Numbered from the stretch's first letter, positions 47,871 to 56,812 are shown. The stretch is 62,032 bases of DNA from Knoellia sinensis KCTC 19936 (GCF_000768705.1 NZ_AVPJ01000020.1:1-62032), one strand, 5' to 3'. The notes: a model not told the origin generated them from the letters alone. Numbers and translations: made by a program.

Positions 47871-47967
47871 GGCTCGCTCGGCCCGCTGGTCGGCTCGCTC
47901 GGCCCGCTGGTCGGCTCGCTCGGCCCGCTGGTCGGCTCGCTCGGCCCGCTGGTCGGCTGGCTCGGGG
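47871..47967. repeat. 21-bp tandem repeat (four perfect units plus a partial)
   Basis: The unit GGCTCGCTCGGCCCGCTGGT plus C occurs four times without change from 47871 to 47954, followed by a degenerate part-unit up to the stop codon of the HerA-like gene. It is non-coding on present gene models and lies between a hairpin and that stop. It is a candidate variable-number locus. Confidence 0.9.
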
Positions 47968-49668
47968 TCAGCGCTTGCGGGTGCCGAAGATCGAGCGGGT
48001 GATCTCGCGGCCGATGACCGTGCCCGCTGAGCGGAGAGCCGACCGGAAGGCGCTCGACTTCACGACCTGCTCGACCAGGCCGGGGTCCTCCTTCGGTGCC
48101 GCTGTCTTCTTGGCGGGCGTCGGGTCGGGCGTCTCCTGCGGCGCACCCCCGGCGGGCGGAGTCGTCGCCGCGACGCGTGCCGCGAGCTTCTCGTAGGCCG
48201 ACTCGCGATCGGCGACCGCGGCGTACTTCGACGCGATCGCCGACCCGGCGATCGTCTGGTCGATGACCGCATCGGCCGACGGAGCCATGAGTGACTGCGG
48301 CGCGCGCATGCGGGTCCAGGCCACGGGTGTCGGAGCACCCTTCTCGGAAAGAACCGTCACGACGGCTTCACCGGTGCCGAGCGACGTGAGGAGCTTCTCG
48401 AGGTCGTACTGCGTGTGCGGGTAGGTCTTGACCGCCGACTTCATGGCCTTGGCGTCATCCGGGGTGAACGCTCGCAGGGCGTGCTGCACGCGGTTGCCGA
48501 GCTGGCCCAGCACCCCGGCCGGGACGTCGCGCGGGGACTGTGTCACGAAGAAGACGCCGACGCCCTTGGAGCGGATGAGGCGGACCGTCTGCTCGATGGA
48601 ATCCTGGAACGCCTTGCTCGCGTCGGCGAAGAGCAGGTGCGCCTCGTCGAAGAAGAACACGAGCTTGGGCTTGTCGACGTCGCCGACCTCGGGCAGGTCC
48701 TGGAACAGGTCGGCCAGCATCCACATGAGGAACGTCGAGAACAGCGCCGGCCGGTCCTGCACGCCGGGCAGCTCGAGGCACGTGATGAGGCCCTTGCCGT
48801 CGGCAGCGGTGCGGATGAGGTCGCTCGTCTCGAAGGCCGGCTCACCGAAGAACACGTCAGCGCCCTGATCCTCGAACGCGATCAGCTCACGCAGGATGAC
48901 ACCGGCGGTCGCGGACGACAGGCCACCGAGGGCCTTGAGCTCGGGCTTGCCCTCGTCGCTCACGAGGTGCTGGATCACCGCCCGGAGGTCCTTGAGATCG
49001 AGGAGCGCGAGGCCGTTCTTGTCGGCGTAGTGGAAGACCAGCCCGAGGCTGGACTCCTGGGTGTCGTTGAGCCCCAGCACCTTGGCGAGCAGCGTCGGCC
49101 CGAAGTCGGTCATCGTCGCGCGGATCGGGACACCCTTGCCCTGACCGCCGAGCGAGAGGAACTCGGTCGGGTATGCCGTGGGCTGCCAGTCCTGCCCGAT
49201 CGACGTTGCGCGACTGGCCAACTTCTCATTCGACTCACCCGGGCTGGCGAGGCCGGAGAGGTCGCCCTTGATGTCGGCGAGGAAGACGGGAACGCCCTGG
49301 CCGCTGAGCTGCTCGGCCATGAACTGCAGGGTCTTCGTCTTGCCCGTGCCGGTGGCGCCGGCGACGAGGCCGTGCCGGTTGAGGACGGCCAGCGGGATCT
49401 GCACCTGGGTGTCGGGGTGCGCCGTGTCGTCGATGACTGCCGCACCGAAGTTGAGCGCGGGACCTTCGAAGGTGTAACCCGCGCGAATCTCGTCGAGGTG
49501 GGCGTTCCCCTCGGCGGGCGTCTCGGCCGGCGTGGGCTCGGCTACGGGCGCCTCGGCCGCCGGCGTCTCGGCCGGCGCCGCCTCTGGCGCCGCAGGCGTC
49601 TCGGCCGGGGCTGCGGTGGCGTCGGTGGCGGGCTGCTCGGGCGTCACGTTCTCGGTCACCCTCGGCAC
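47968..49668 (-). CDS. HerA-like ATPase (DUF853)
   Basis: A 566-residue P-loop ATPase of the HerA/FtsK-related DUF853 family. A low-complexity Ala/Pro/Glu/Thr N-terminus (about 1-55) leads to Walker A GATGTGKTKTL (near 107-117), a conserved VFLADIKGDLSGLA segment, Walker B LVFFFDEAHLLF and the arginine-finger region RSKGVGVFFVTQSPRDVP. A C-terminal Pro/Lys tail ends SIFGTRKR. Members are thought to act on DNA, but their role is poorly known. Start GTG 49668; the tandem repeat lies directly after the stop. Confidence 0.85.
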   Translation of the reverse strand: MPRVTENVTPEQPATDATAAPAETPAAPEAAPAETPAAEAPVAEPTPAETPAEGNAHLDEIRAGYTFEGPALNFGAAVIDDTAHPDTQVQIPLAVLNRHGLVAGATGTGKTKTLQFMAEQLSGQGVPVFLADIKGDLSGLASPGESNEKLASRATSIGQDWQPTAYPTEFLSLGGQGKGVPIRATMTDFGPTLLAKVLGLNDTQESSLGLVFHYADKNGLALLDLKDLRAVIQHLVSDEGKPELKALGGLSSATAGVILRELIAFEDQGADVFFGEPAFETSDLIRTAADGKGLITCLELPGVQDRPALFSTFLMWMLADLFQDLPEVGDVDKPKLVFFFDEAHLLFADASKAFQDSIEQTVRLIRSKGVGVFFVTQSPRDVPAGVLGQLGNRVQHALRAFTPDDAKAMKSAVKTYPHTQYDLEKLLTSLGTGEAVVTVLSEKGAPTPVAWTRMRAPQSLMAPSADAVIDQTIAGSAIASKYAAVADRESAYEKLAARVAATTPPAGGAPQETPDPTPAKKTAAPKEDPGLVEQVVKSSAFRSALRSAGTVIGREITRSIFGTRKR

Positions 49669-49715
49669 TCTAGTGCGGCTGGGCAGCGAAGGCGCGCGCC
49701 CCTAGGATCACGATC

Positions 49716-50084
49716 GTGACCAACCGGAATCCGGACGTCGATGCGTGGTTTGCGACCTACGAGAACCCGCAGAAGGACCTCGTGCAGGCCGTGCGCAACG
49801 TGATGCTCGCTGCCGACTCCAGGCTCGGCGAGGTCATCAAGTGGAAGGCTCCGACGTTCGTCTACAAGGGCAATGTCGCCTCGTTCTTCCCCAGGGCCAC
49901 CCGGCACGTGACGCTGATGTTCCACACGGGCGCGTCGCTCCCCGACCCGCAGGGCATCTTCTCGGGCGAGGGCGAGACCGGGCGGTCCGTCCAGATCGCC
50001 GACCGCGCTGACCTCGACGCCAAGTCGGAGGCGTTGCAGGGACTGGTGCGCGCCTGGATCGCGGCTCGCGACGGCAGCAACTGA
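49716..50084 (+). CDS. DUF1801 domain protein
   Basis: A 122-residue YdhG/DUF1801 protein: DVDAWFATYENPQKDLVQAVRNVML, then IKWKAPTFVYKGNVASFFP and LMFHTGASLPDP. The domain has the fold of a small helix-grip protein of unknown activity and is common as a single-gene unit in actinobacteria. The GTG at 49716 is divergent from the HerA-like gene with a 47-base gap, so they share a promoter region. Confidence 0.8.
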   Translation: MTNRNPDVDAWFATYENPQKDLVQAVRNVMLAADSRLGEVIKWKAPTFVYKGNVASFFPRATRHVTLMFHTGASLPDPQGIFSGEGETGRSVQIADRADLDAKSEALQGLVRAWIAARDGSN

Positions 50085-50120
50085 CCGGTCCGTCCGGTCC
50101 CGCGATTCAGTGCGCCGGGC

Positions 50121-50145
50121 GCGGGAGGTGGGCGGACGGCATACG
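50121..50145. repeat. 25-bp intergenic repeat, copy 2 (inverted)
   Basis: Exact reverse complement of 2300-2324, located between the DUF1801 gene and the next gene. It includes one CGGCATAC octamer at 50137. Confidence 0.7.
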
Positions 50146-50239
50146 GAATCCGTGCTCGGGACCACACCCGCAGGTCACAGTGCGCTCACGACACGAGAGC
50201 CACCGCGCATCCCGCGACCAGTCGCCTTACAGTGGCCGC

Positions 50240-50533
50240 GTGATCTTCAAGGCAGTCGGCGACACGCGTCCGTATCCCGAGCACGGATACAGCACGCGTC
50301 AGTGGTCGAACGTGCCTCCGCGGCTCGTGCGGCTCGACGACCTCGTGACGACGAAGCGCACCCTCGACCTCGGGATGCTCCTGTCGGAGGACTCGACGTT
50401 CTATGGCGACCTCTTCGCCCACGTCGTCGAGTTCGAAGGGACGCTCTACCTCGAGGACGGCCTGCACCGCGCCCTGCGGGCAGCCCTGCACCAGCGACCG
50501 ACGCTGCACGCCCGCGTCCTCGTCATCGAGTAG
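50240..50533 (+). CDS. conserved actinobacterial protein preceding a LytR_C gene
   Basis: A 97-residue protein from GTG 50240: FKAVGDTRPYPEHG, then the highly conserved VTTKRTLDLGMLLSEDSTFYGD and EGTLYLEDGLHRALRAAL. It matches a small family that in mycobacteria and relatives also sits directly before a LytR_C protein. Its GLHRALRAAL segment recalls ParB-type folds, but function is unknown. The upstream extension to 50180 is unlikely. Confidence 0.7.
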   Translation: MIFKAVGDTRPYPEHGYSTRQWSNVPPRLVRLDDLVTTKRTLDLGMLLSEDSTFYGDLFAHVVEFEGTLYLEDGLHRALRAALHQRPTLHARVLVIE

Positions 50534-50546
50534 TCCAGGGGGACCC

Positions 50547-51095
50547 GTGTCCGAGCGCGAACTGACCTATGAGGTGCGACACCGCCAGCAGCAGAAGCGC
50601 GCTACGGCGACCATCCTCGTGGCGCTCCTCATGCTCTTCTTCGCCTTCTGGTACGCCTTCTCCTACTACCGGGCGTCCGGCGGCGACGAGACCAACGTCG
50701 GTGCGTCGGCCTGCCGTCCCTTCGACCCCAAGGTCGCGGTGCCGGCGAACACGACCGTCAACGTCTACAACGCCTCGAACAAGAACGGCCTGGCGGCACG
50801 CACGGCCACCCAGCTGAAGCAGCGGGGCTTCGCCATCGGCAAGATCGCCAACGACCCGCTCAAGCGCAGCGTCAAGGTCGTCGAGGTGCGCCACGGCCCG
50901 GCCGGGAAGGACCGCGCGGCTCTGCTCACGCCTCTCGGTGGCAAGGGCACGGCGCAGGTCGCCGACAAGCGCAAGGACGCCACGGTCGACCTCGTCCTCG
51001 GGGTCGGCTTCACGGACCTGGGGAAGACACCGACCCCGACGGGCAAGCCGATGTGCGCCTCCCCCACGACCTCACCGACGTCGAACGCGGGCTGA
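50547..51095 (+). CDS. LytR_C domain membrane protein
   Basis: A 182-residue protein from GTG 50547, preceded by CCAGGGGGA. It has a basic N-terminus, one membrane helix (about 24-44) and one extracellular LytR_C domain (TVNVYNASNKNGLAARTATQLKQRGF; about 70-160), ending in a Thr/Pro/Ser tail. It is coupled to the preceding small gene. Probably cell-wall associated; compare the double-domain protein at 3655-4647. Confidence 0.8.
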   Translation: MSERELTYEVRHRQQQKRATATILVALLMLFFAFWYAFSYYRASGGDETNVGASACRPFDPKVAVPANTTVNVYNASNKNGLAARTATQLKQRGFAIGKIANDPLKRSVKVVEVRHGPAGKDRAALLTPLGGKGTAQVADKRKDATVDLVLGVGFTDLGKTPTPTGKPMCASPTTSPTSNAG

Positions 51096-51097
51096 GA

Positions 51098-52249
51098 GTG
51101 TCCGAAGCGCCTCTTGGCGCCCGCCCGGCGATTCGAGCCGGCGTGGCCTTCCTTGCCTCCCGTGTCCTCCTCGGACTCACCGTCCTGCTCATGGCGGCCA
51201 TCGCCGGACAGGGCGCCGTGGCTCACGAATGGGCCACCGGCGTGTGGTGGCTCGACCGGTTCTCGGCGTGGGACAGCTATCACTTCGTCCGCATCGCCAC
51301 GCTCGGCTACCTCCCACCGGGCCTGGACTGCTGCGACCAGGCGTTCTTCCCGGGTTATCCGCTCGCCATGGCTGCGCTCGCACCCATCCTTGGCGGGAGC
51401 GTGACGGGCGCCGGCCTGCTCGTCACCGTCCTCGCAAGTGGTGTGGCCGCTGCCCTGCTGTGGACCCTTGTGGCCGAGGACGCACGTGGCGGTGACGGCG
51501 CGGCTCGCCGGGCCGTCACCCTGCTCGCCGTCGCACCCGCCGGCTTCTTCCTCGTTGCCGTCTACACCGAGGCCCTCTTCCTCGCGCTCGCGCTCGGCGC
51601 CTGGCTGCTCGCGACGCGGCGCCACTGGTGGTGGGCGGGCGTGATGGCGGCGCTCGCCACCGGTGTCCGCGTCAACGGGCTGTTCCTCGCCGCCGGCCTC
51701 GTCGTCATGTATGCCGTGCAGTGGCACAAGGACGGCCGACCCCGTCCGCGCCTCGACGTTCTCGCCCTCGGCTTTCCGGCGATCAGCGTCGGCGCCTACA
51801 TGGCGCACCTCGAGTCCCTCACCGGCTCGTGGGACGCGTGGCGCGAGGCCGAGGAGCGTGGGTGGGACCGGTCGACGGCGTGGCCGTGGGAAGGCTTGGT
51901 GTCGGCCTGGCAGTCCCTGCTCGACAGCCCCAATGTGTGGCTGGCGGCGAGCCGTGCCGGCGACATCGTGGCGGTGCTGCTCGGTGTCGCGGCCTGCATT
52001 CTCCTTCTGCGACAACGGCGCTGGCCCGAACTGACCTATCTCTCCCTCACCGTGGGGGTGGTCCTCTGTTCGACCCTGTGGGTGTCAGCCCCCCGCTACG
52101 CCCTGACCTGGTTCCCCGCGTATCTCGCGGTCGCAACGATGCGCGAGTCCACGGCATACAAGCGCGTGTATGCCGTGGCGCTCGGTCTGTCTGCCGCGCT
52201 CCTGATCGCGGCCACGTGGGCGGCCGCGACGAGGCATTGGGTGGCTTGA
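51098..52249 (+). CDS. PIG-V-like mannosyltransferase (membrane)
   Basis: A 383-residue polytopic membrane protein (about nine helices). The N-terminal WDSYHFVRIATLGYLP motif in the first extracellular loop and AFFPGYPLAMAALAP fit the PIG-V/GT-C mannosyltransferase group, where the Asp is catalytic. It would use a polyprenyl-linked mannose donor to build envelope glycans. Start GTG 51098, two bases after the LytR_C stop, so the two are in one operon. Confidence 0.78.
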   Translation: MSEAPLGARPAIRAGVAFLASRVLLGLTVLLMAAIAGQGAVAHEWATGVWWLDRFSAWDSYHFVRIATLGYLPPGLDCCDQAFFPGYPLAMAALAPILGGSVTGAGLLVTVLASGVAAALLWTLVAEDARGGDGAARRAVTLLAVAPAGFFLVAVYTEALFLALALGAWLLATRRHWWWAGVMAALATGVRVNGLFLAAGLVVMYAVQWHKDGRPRPRLDVLALGFPAISVGAYMAHLESLTGSWDAWREAEERGWDRSTAWPWEGLVSAWQSLLDSPNVWLAASRAGDIVAVLLGVAACILLLRQRRWPELTYLSLTVGVVLCSTLWVSAPRYALTWFPAYLAVATMRESTAYKRVYAVALGLSAALLIAATWAAATRHWVA

Positions 52250-52325
52250 CCCGGACTGCCTCAGCAAACACACAGAGATATGGGTGACAATCTCTCGACA
52301 TCGATCGAACTTTCAGGAGTGTGTC

Positions 52326-53060
52326 GTGGCCCCGTCCGGGAGTGGCAGCAAGAAGGCGCGCGCGAGCCAGCGCAACGCGTCCGACCGTGTGGCGCAGATG
52401 CGCAAGGAACAGCAGAAGAAGGACCGAGCACGCCTCTTGGCGATCTGGGGAGCGGCTGCCGTCGCGATCGCCCTCATCGTCGGCTCTGTGGCGTTTGCGG
52501 TCATTCGTGACCGGGCGAACACGCCGAGCCTCGACGCGGTCAAGTCGACCCCATACGAGGGCGGAACCCACACGCAGGAGCCGGTGACCTACAAGGAGAA
52601 CCCGCCCGTCGGCGGCGAGCACAACCCCGTCTGGCTCAACTGTGGCGTCTATGACTCGCCGGTCCCGAAGGAGAACGCCGTCCACTCGTTGGAGCACGGC
52701 GCGGTGTGGGTGACCTACCAGCCCGACCTCCCCGAGGCCGACGTCGAGAAGCTCAAGGACGTCCTCCCGGACACCTACGTCGTGCTGTCCCCCTACGAGG
52801 GCCTGCCGACTCCTGTCGTCGCCTCCACCTGGGGCCACCAGATCCAGCTCACCGGGGCCGACGACCCGCGCCTCGAGGAGTTCGTGGACGAGTACATCCA
52901 GGGTCCGGACACGCCCGAGCCCGGCGCTCTCTGCACCAACGGCACCGACGGGACCGACCAGAACGCGACGCCGCAGCTGCCTGCCAGCCCGGCTGCCACG
53001 CCGAGCGGCTCGGCCACGCCCGCGGCTCCCTCCGCGAGCCCCTCGCCGTCGGCCTCGTGA
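52326..53060 (+). CDS. DUF3105 membrane-anchored protein
   Basis: A 244-residue protein from GTG 52326 with CAGGAG upstream. After a basic N-terminus comes one membrane helix (about 36-58), then the DUF3105 domain: YKENPPVGGEHNPVWLNCGVYD, ENAVHSLEHGAVWVTYQPDL and the C-terminal PYEGLPTPVVASTWGHQ. The conserved His residues (GGEH, SLEHG) suggest metal binding. The tail is Pro/Ser/Ala-rich. Its stop overlaps the DUF305 start, a pairing often seen in actinobacteria. Confidence 0.87.
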   Translation: MAPSGSGSKKARASQRNASDRVAQMRKEQQKKDRARLLAIWGAAAVAIALIVGSVAFAVIRDRANTPSLDAVKSTPYEGGTHTQEPVTYKENPPVGGEHNPVWLNCGVYDSPVPKENAVHSLEHGAVWVTYQPDLPEADVEKLKDVLPDTYVVLSPYEGLPTPVVASTWGHQIQLTGADDPRLEEFVDEYIQGPDTPEPGALCTNGTDGTDQNATPQLPASPAATPSGSATPAAPSASPSPSAS

Positions 53061-53710
53061 CCGACACCCTCGTGAACGACCCGACGACCTCATCCCGCTC
53101 GCGGGGTGAGGTCGTCGGTCTCGCTGTGCTCCTCGGCGTGGTGTCGCTGCTCGCTGGGCTGGTGCTCGGGTGGGCCGTGTTCGGTCGATCCGGCTTCCCC
53201 CTCGACGGGTCTGCCGAGGCGGGTTTCGCACGGGACATGTCCACCCACCACGGGCAGGCGGTGCAGATGTCGCTGCTGGTGGCGGAGCGCACCGAGGACC
53301 CGGCGATCCGTACGTTCGCCAACGACATCGCGACGAGCCAGCAGCACCAGTCGGGCCAGATGTTCGCCTGGCTGAGGCTCTGGGGGCTGAAGCCGACGAG
53401 TTCGCAGCCACCGATGGCGTGGATGGGCTCGGACCACCATGGCTCCACGTCCGCGTCGGGTGACGCGGTGCCCATGCCCGGCATGGCCTCGCCCAAGGAC
53501 CTGGAGCGGCTCACGGCGGCGCGCGGGGTCGATGCGGACAGGTACTTCTTGGCGCTCATGATCGACCACCACCGTGGCGGCGTCGAGATGGCCGATGCCG
53601 TTCTCGCGCGCTCGGATCAGCAGGAGGTCGTGACACTGGCGCGCGCGATGAAGGCCGCTCAGACCGGTGAGATCACGACGATGGAGCAGATGCTCACCAC
53701 GAAATCCTGA
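53057..53710 (+). CDS. DUF305 family protein
   Basis: A 217-residue membrane-anchored protein: one N-terminal helix (about 20-42) and an extracellular four-helix DUF305 domain, with the paired motifs FARDMSTHHGQAVQM and FLALMIDHHRGGVEMAD. The HHxxA/HH residues are thought to bind copper or other metals. A His/Met-rich insert (GSDHHGS...MPGMAS) lies between. With DUF3105 it may form a metal-handling surface pair. GTG 53057. Confidence 0.87.
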   Translation: MTDTLVNDPTTSSRSRGEVVGLAVLLGVVSLLAGLVLGWAVFGRSGFPLDGSAEAGFARDMSTHHGQAVQMSLLVAERTEDPAIRTFANDIATSQQHQSGQMFAWLRLWGLKPTSSQPPMAWMGSDHHGSTSASGDAVPMPGMASPKDLERLTAARGVDADRYFLALMIDHHRGGVEMADAVLARSDQQEVVTLARAMKAAQTGEITTMEQMLTTKS

Positions 53711-53721
53711 CCGCGGGCGCT

Positions 53722-53787
53722 GCCCCAACTTTTGCTCCCCATGAGGGCGCCTGGTGGGTCCGGAGGGTTCATTTCCCTCCGGACCCT
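53722..53787. repeat. palindromic repeat family C, copy 2
   Basis: The 26 bases at 53722-53747 (GCCCCAACTTTTGCTCCCCA onwards) are the exact inverse of 12574-12599. They are followed by a strong hairpin, GGGTCCGGAGGG / CCCTCCGGACCC (53757-53787), which can end the DUF305 transcript. Confidence 0.75.
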
Positions 53788-53908
53788 TCATGTTCCCTCC
53801 GGTTGCCTTCCCGTATGCCGGGTGCTCGCCTTCGTCGCAGCCTCTCGGTCACGCGCGGGTTGGCTGCTCGATTTCGCTCCTGAGGTCTGGTTGCGTATTG
53901 TGCTTCGC

Positions 53909-53998
53909 GGTGGTGTGTCCGAGCGGCCTAAGGAGCACGCCTCGAAAGCGTGTGTGGGTGCAAGCCCACCGTGGGTTCAAATCCCACCGCCACCGCCA
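53909..53998 (+). tRNA. tRNA-Ser (anticodon CGA)
   Basis: A 90-base tRNA with long variable arm and encoded CCA. Acceptor GGTGGTG pairs with CGCCACC, the anticodon loop is CTCGAAA, and the T-arm GTGGGTTCAAATCCCAC is intact. It reads UCG. An integrase gene converges on it 74 bases downstream, so its 3' end is the likely integration site. Confidence 0.95.
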
Positions 53999-54011
53999 AT
54001 CACCAGCGGAA

Positions 54012-54047
54012 ACGCCGGTCCGGGCCTCACGGCCTGGACCGGCGTTT
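54012..54047 (+). terminator. tRNA-Ser(CGA) terminator
   Basis: CGCCGGTCCGGGCC / GGCCTGGACCGGCG (one mismatch) followed by TTTT. Just after it, the 12-base unit CCTAGTCTCATT is repeated in tandem (54053-54076), running into the integrase stop codon; this may be part of an attachment site arm. Confidence 0.75.
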
Positions 54048-54071
54048 TCGTGCCTAGTCTCATTCCTAGTC

Positions 54072-55343
54072 TCATTCGAGTTCTGAGCCCTTCTCCATCG
54101 GGGGTTCGAGCTCGGGCCACAGCAGCCCGCCGACCTGCAGCGCGACGGCGTCGCGGATGGGCGCGACAACGTGGGCATAACGCTGTGCCATGGCAGGGTT
54201 CGACCAGCCCATGATGCTCATCATCGTGGGCTGGCTGACGCCCAGCATGAGAAGGACAGTGGCTGCCGTGTGGCGGGCGTCGTGGAGACGACCGTCACGG
54301 ATCCCGGCCTGTTTGAGCAAGGCCTTCCAGTGCGACCAGTCCGTGCGAGGGCTGATCGGGTCGCCGGTCTCCGTCGTGAAGACCCAGCCGCCCTCGTGCC
54401 ACAGGTTGCCGGCGTGCTCATGCTCCTGCTGCTGGACGCGCTTATGGTGCTGCAGGAGGGTGACGAGCTGGGGTGGAAGCCCGACCTGGCGGTTGCCGGC
54501 GCGGGACTTCGTCGTGTCGGTCTCGGGATTGGTCCGGATGCGCTGCGGGCAATAGCCGGGGTGCTTCTGTCCGCACGTGCCTCCGCAGCCGTGGGCGTAC
54601 TTCGGGCGCAGCAGGGAGCGTCGGGCGATCAGAACGCCGTTCGTGAGGTCGATGTCGGTCCACTTCAGCCCGAGCGCCTCGCCCTGGCGCAGCCCGAGGG
54701 CGAGGGCGAAGACCCAGCGGACTCCGTTGCGTGACTGTGCTGCTGCCAGGAAGAGCCGACGGATCTCATCGACCGTGAAGGGCTCGATCTCCGGCGGGAC
54801 GACACGCGGTGCGCGGGCGATGGAAGCCGGGTTGCGGGGGAGGTGGCCGCGGCGGACTGCCTCGTTGAGCGCGGTACGGATGGTGCGGTGGACCTGGTGG
54901 ACCGTCGCTGGTTTCGTCTCGCTTCCGAATTTCGTGGGCTGAGTCAGCATGCGCCGGTAGAGGGACTCCAGGTGCTCAGGCTCGAGCCGATCGAGGCGGT
55001 GCGGGCCGATCCCCGGAATGAGGTGCTTGTGGACCGCGACGTTGTAGGCGGACAGAGTGGTTGCCTTGACGTGTCCGGTGACGATCTTGTCGAGCCAGTG
55101 CACGAGCCAGGTCTCTACGGTCCAGCGGGCGCCAGCCTCGGGCACCGTGCGCTCGTCTCGCAGCTTCTCCAGTTTGCGGACCTTGGTGGCGATGGTCGCC
55201 TTGGACTTGCCCATCACATGGCGCCGGTCCGGCTTCCCGTCGTCGCGGATGCCGACGGTGACGCGGCCATGCCAGTAGCCGTCCTTGCCCAGGTAGATCG
55301 ACGACCTGCCGCTGGGCTGACGCGTGCGGCGCTCTCCCTCCAT
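54072..55343 (-). CDS. phage-type tyrosine recombinase (integrase)
   Basis: A 423-residue integrase. N-terminal arm-binding and core-binding regions are followed by the catalytic domain with Arg in LALGLRQGEALGL, the HDARH box (RLHDARHTAATVLL) and the nucleophile Tyr in MAQRYAHV. A His/Cys-containing insert (KYAHGCGGTCGQKHPGYC) lies mid-domain, a feature of several actinophage-type integrases. It faces tRNA-Ser(CGA) and its start overlaps the excisionase-like gene stop. Confidence 0.93.
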   Translation of the reverse strand: MEGERRTRQPSGRSSIYLGKDGYWHGRVTVGIRDDGKPDRRHVMGKSKATIATKVRKLEKLRDERTVPEAGARWTVETWLVHWLDKIVTGHVKATTLSAYNVAVHKHLIPGIGPHRLDRLEPEHLESLYRRMLTQPTKFGSETKPATVHQVHRTIRTALNEAVRRGHLPRNPASIARAPRVVPPEIEPFTVDEIRRLFLAAAQSRNGVRWVFALALGLRQGEALGLKWTDIDLTNGVLIARRSLLRPKYAHGCGGTCGQKHPGYCPQRIRTNPETDTTKSRAGNRQVGLPPQLVTLLQHHKRVQQQEHEHAGNLWHEGGWVFTTETGDPISPRTDWSHWKALLKQAGIRDGRLHDARHTAATVLLMLGVSQPTMMSIMGWSNPAMAQRYAHVVAPIRDAVALQVGGLLWPELEPPMEKGSELE

Positions 55344-55567
55344 CAGACGCTCCGCGAATCGTCCTTGGCCTCTACCCCGTGGGCGAGCTGGCGCAGCCTC
55401 GTCACGAAGTCATCGAGCGCGTCGCAAGGGATGCGCCGCAGGCGCCCGATCGAGATCGACTCGATCTCGCCGCTCTTAACGAGGGCATAGACAAGTGTGC
55501 GTCCCACGCCCAATCGCTCAGCGGCCTCCTCAACGGTGAGCACAACCCGGTCCGTCTGAACTGTCAT
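55343..55567 (-). CDS. excisionase-like HTH protein
   Basis: A 74-residue MerR/Xis-type winged helix protein: LTVEEAAERLGVGRTLVYALVKSGEI, then ISIGRLRRIPCDALDDFVTRL. It starts at ATG 55567 behind AGGAGGAG, and its stop overlaps the integrase start, so they are co-expressed. It likely directs excision of the element. The longer open frame upstream is not needed. Confidence 0.85.
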   Translation of the reverse strand: MTVQTDRVVLTVEEAAERLGVGRTLVYALVKSGEIESISIGRLRRIPCDALDDFVTRLRQLAHGVEAKDDSRSV

Positions 55568-55773
55568 GGCTCCTCCTGAATCTTGACGATCACTCATGAG
55601 GATCACGACGAGGTTGGGGCACGAGCCGAGAGGGTGTTGGAACGAGCGCCTGAATATTGGAACCTCGAGACTTCGGGTCTGACGCAAGTTCGCTCGACCC
55701 TTGTGGCTGCCCCGGCTTGAGGCCGCTCCGGATACTCTCGGGACACCCGGCATCGCACCTTGGAGACAGTGGC

Positions 55774-56706
55774 ATGGCAGTTCCGACGTATGAAGCGATG
55801 ATGCGCCCCGCGCTGGAACTACTTGAGGGACGCGGCGCCCTTCCGTTCCGTGAGATCTCCGAGCTCGTCGCTGACTCCATGGACCTCTCTGACGCGGAGC
55901 GCAGCATCACGATCGACAGCGGACAAGCCGTCTACGTCAACCGCGTGGGTTGGGCCATCACCTACCTCGTGCAGGCCGGGGCAGTCACTAGGCCTCGGCG
56001 CGCGGTTGCCGAGATCACCGATCGCGGGCGAGAACTGCTGCGCTCCGTGATCGGGCCCATTTCGAGGAAGGATCTCGAGCAGTTCGAGGAGTTCCAAGCC
56101 TTCCGTCAGCGCAGCCGACGCACGACACGGGATGAACCGACAGGCCCCGACGATCAGGACTCCTCAGGACTCGGCCCGGATCGCGGCAGCACTCCGGAGG
56201 AGACCATCGCGAGGACCGTGGACACCGTCCACGCCGCCCTCACTGGGGACCTGCTCGACCGAATCATGGAACTGACACCCCTTGCGTTCGAAACGCTCGT
56301 GCTGCGTCTGCTTGGGGCCATGAAGTACGGGGCTTCCGGAAAGATTGAGTCGACGGCCGCGACTGGTGATGCCGGTATCGACGGAGTGATCAGTCAGGAT
56401 CCGCTGGGACTCGACCGAATCTATGTCCAGGCCAAACGGTATGACCGAGACCGCACCGTCGGTCGCCCTGCTATGCAGGCGTTTGTTGGTGCGCTCCAAG
56501 GTCAACAGGCCGATCGTGGAGTCTTCATGACCACCTGCCGATTCACTGGAGAGGCGCTCGAATACGCAGACCGGGTCGGCGTACGAATCATCCCAATAGA
56601 CGGGGATGAACTTGCGCGACTCATGATCAAGCACGCCGTTGGTGTCCAAGAGGGGTACGTCGCAACTCTGATGAAACTGGACGAGGACTTCTTCGAGGAG
56701 TTGTAG
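55774..56706 (+). CDS. mrr: Mrr-type restriction endonuclease
   Basis: A 310-residue protein with an N-terminal Mrr winged-helix domain (VPTYEAMMRPALELL; 1-90), a charged linker, and a PD-(D/E)XK-like nuclease domain (from about 165) with the family motif GDAGIDGVI (Asp203) and YVQAKRY (Gln219, Lys221). Mrr enzymes cut modified DNA and depend on methylation. ATG 55774 is used. It leads the rightward set of restriction genes, 107 bases before the methyltransferase operon. A promoter should lie in 55568-55773, where the excisionase gene diverges. Confidence 0.87.
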   Translation: MAVPTYEAMMRPALELLEGRGALPFREISELVADSMDLSDAERSITIDSGQAVYVNRVGWAITYLVQAGAVTRPRRAVAEITDRGRELLRSVIGPISRKDLEQFEEFQAFRQRSRRTTRDEPTGPDDQDSSGLGPDRGSTPEETIARTVDTVHAALTGDLLDRIMELTPLAFETLVLRLLGAMKYGASGKIESTAATGDAGIDGVISQDPLGLDRIYVQAKRYDRDRTVGRPAMQAFVGALQGQQADRGVFMTTCRFTGEALEYADRVGVRIIPIDGDELARLMIKHAVGVQEGYVATLMKLDEDFFEEL

Positions 56707-56812
56707 CACGCAACAGACCCAGACCGCGCCGCAGGACGAATCCGCGCGCACGACACTGGCGCGAATCACCGACGTGCTCGCTGTCGTCCGGACTCGAACA
56801 TAGGCTGACGTT

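Noticed and set aside
47871-47967. The tandem repeat as a small CRISPR array
   Set aside because: Units are contiguous, with no unique spacers, only 21 bp, and no cas genes are present.
55657-55773. A longer N-terminus for the Mrr protein
   Set aside because: The extension overlaps the promoter region of the divergent excisionase gene and does not match the family, which starts near VPTYEAMM.
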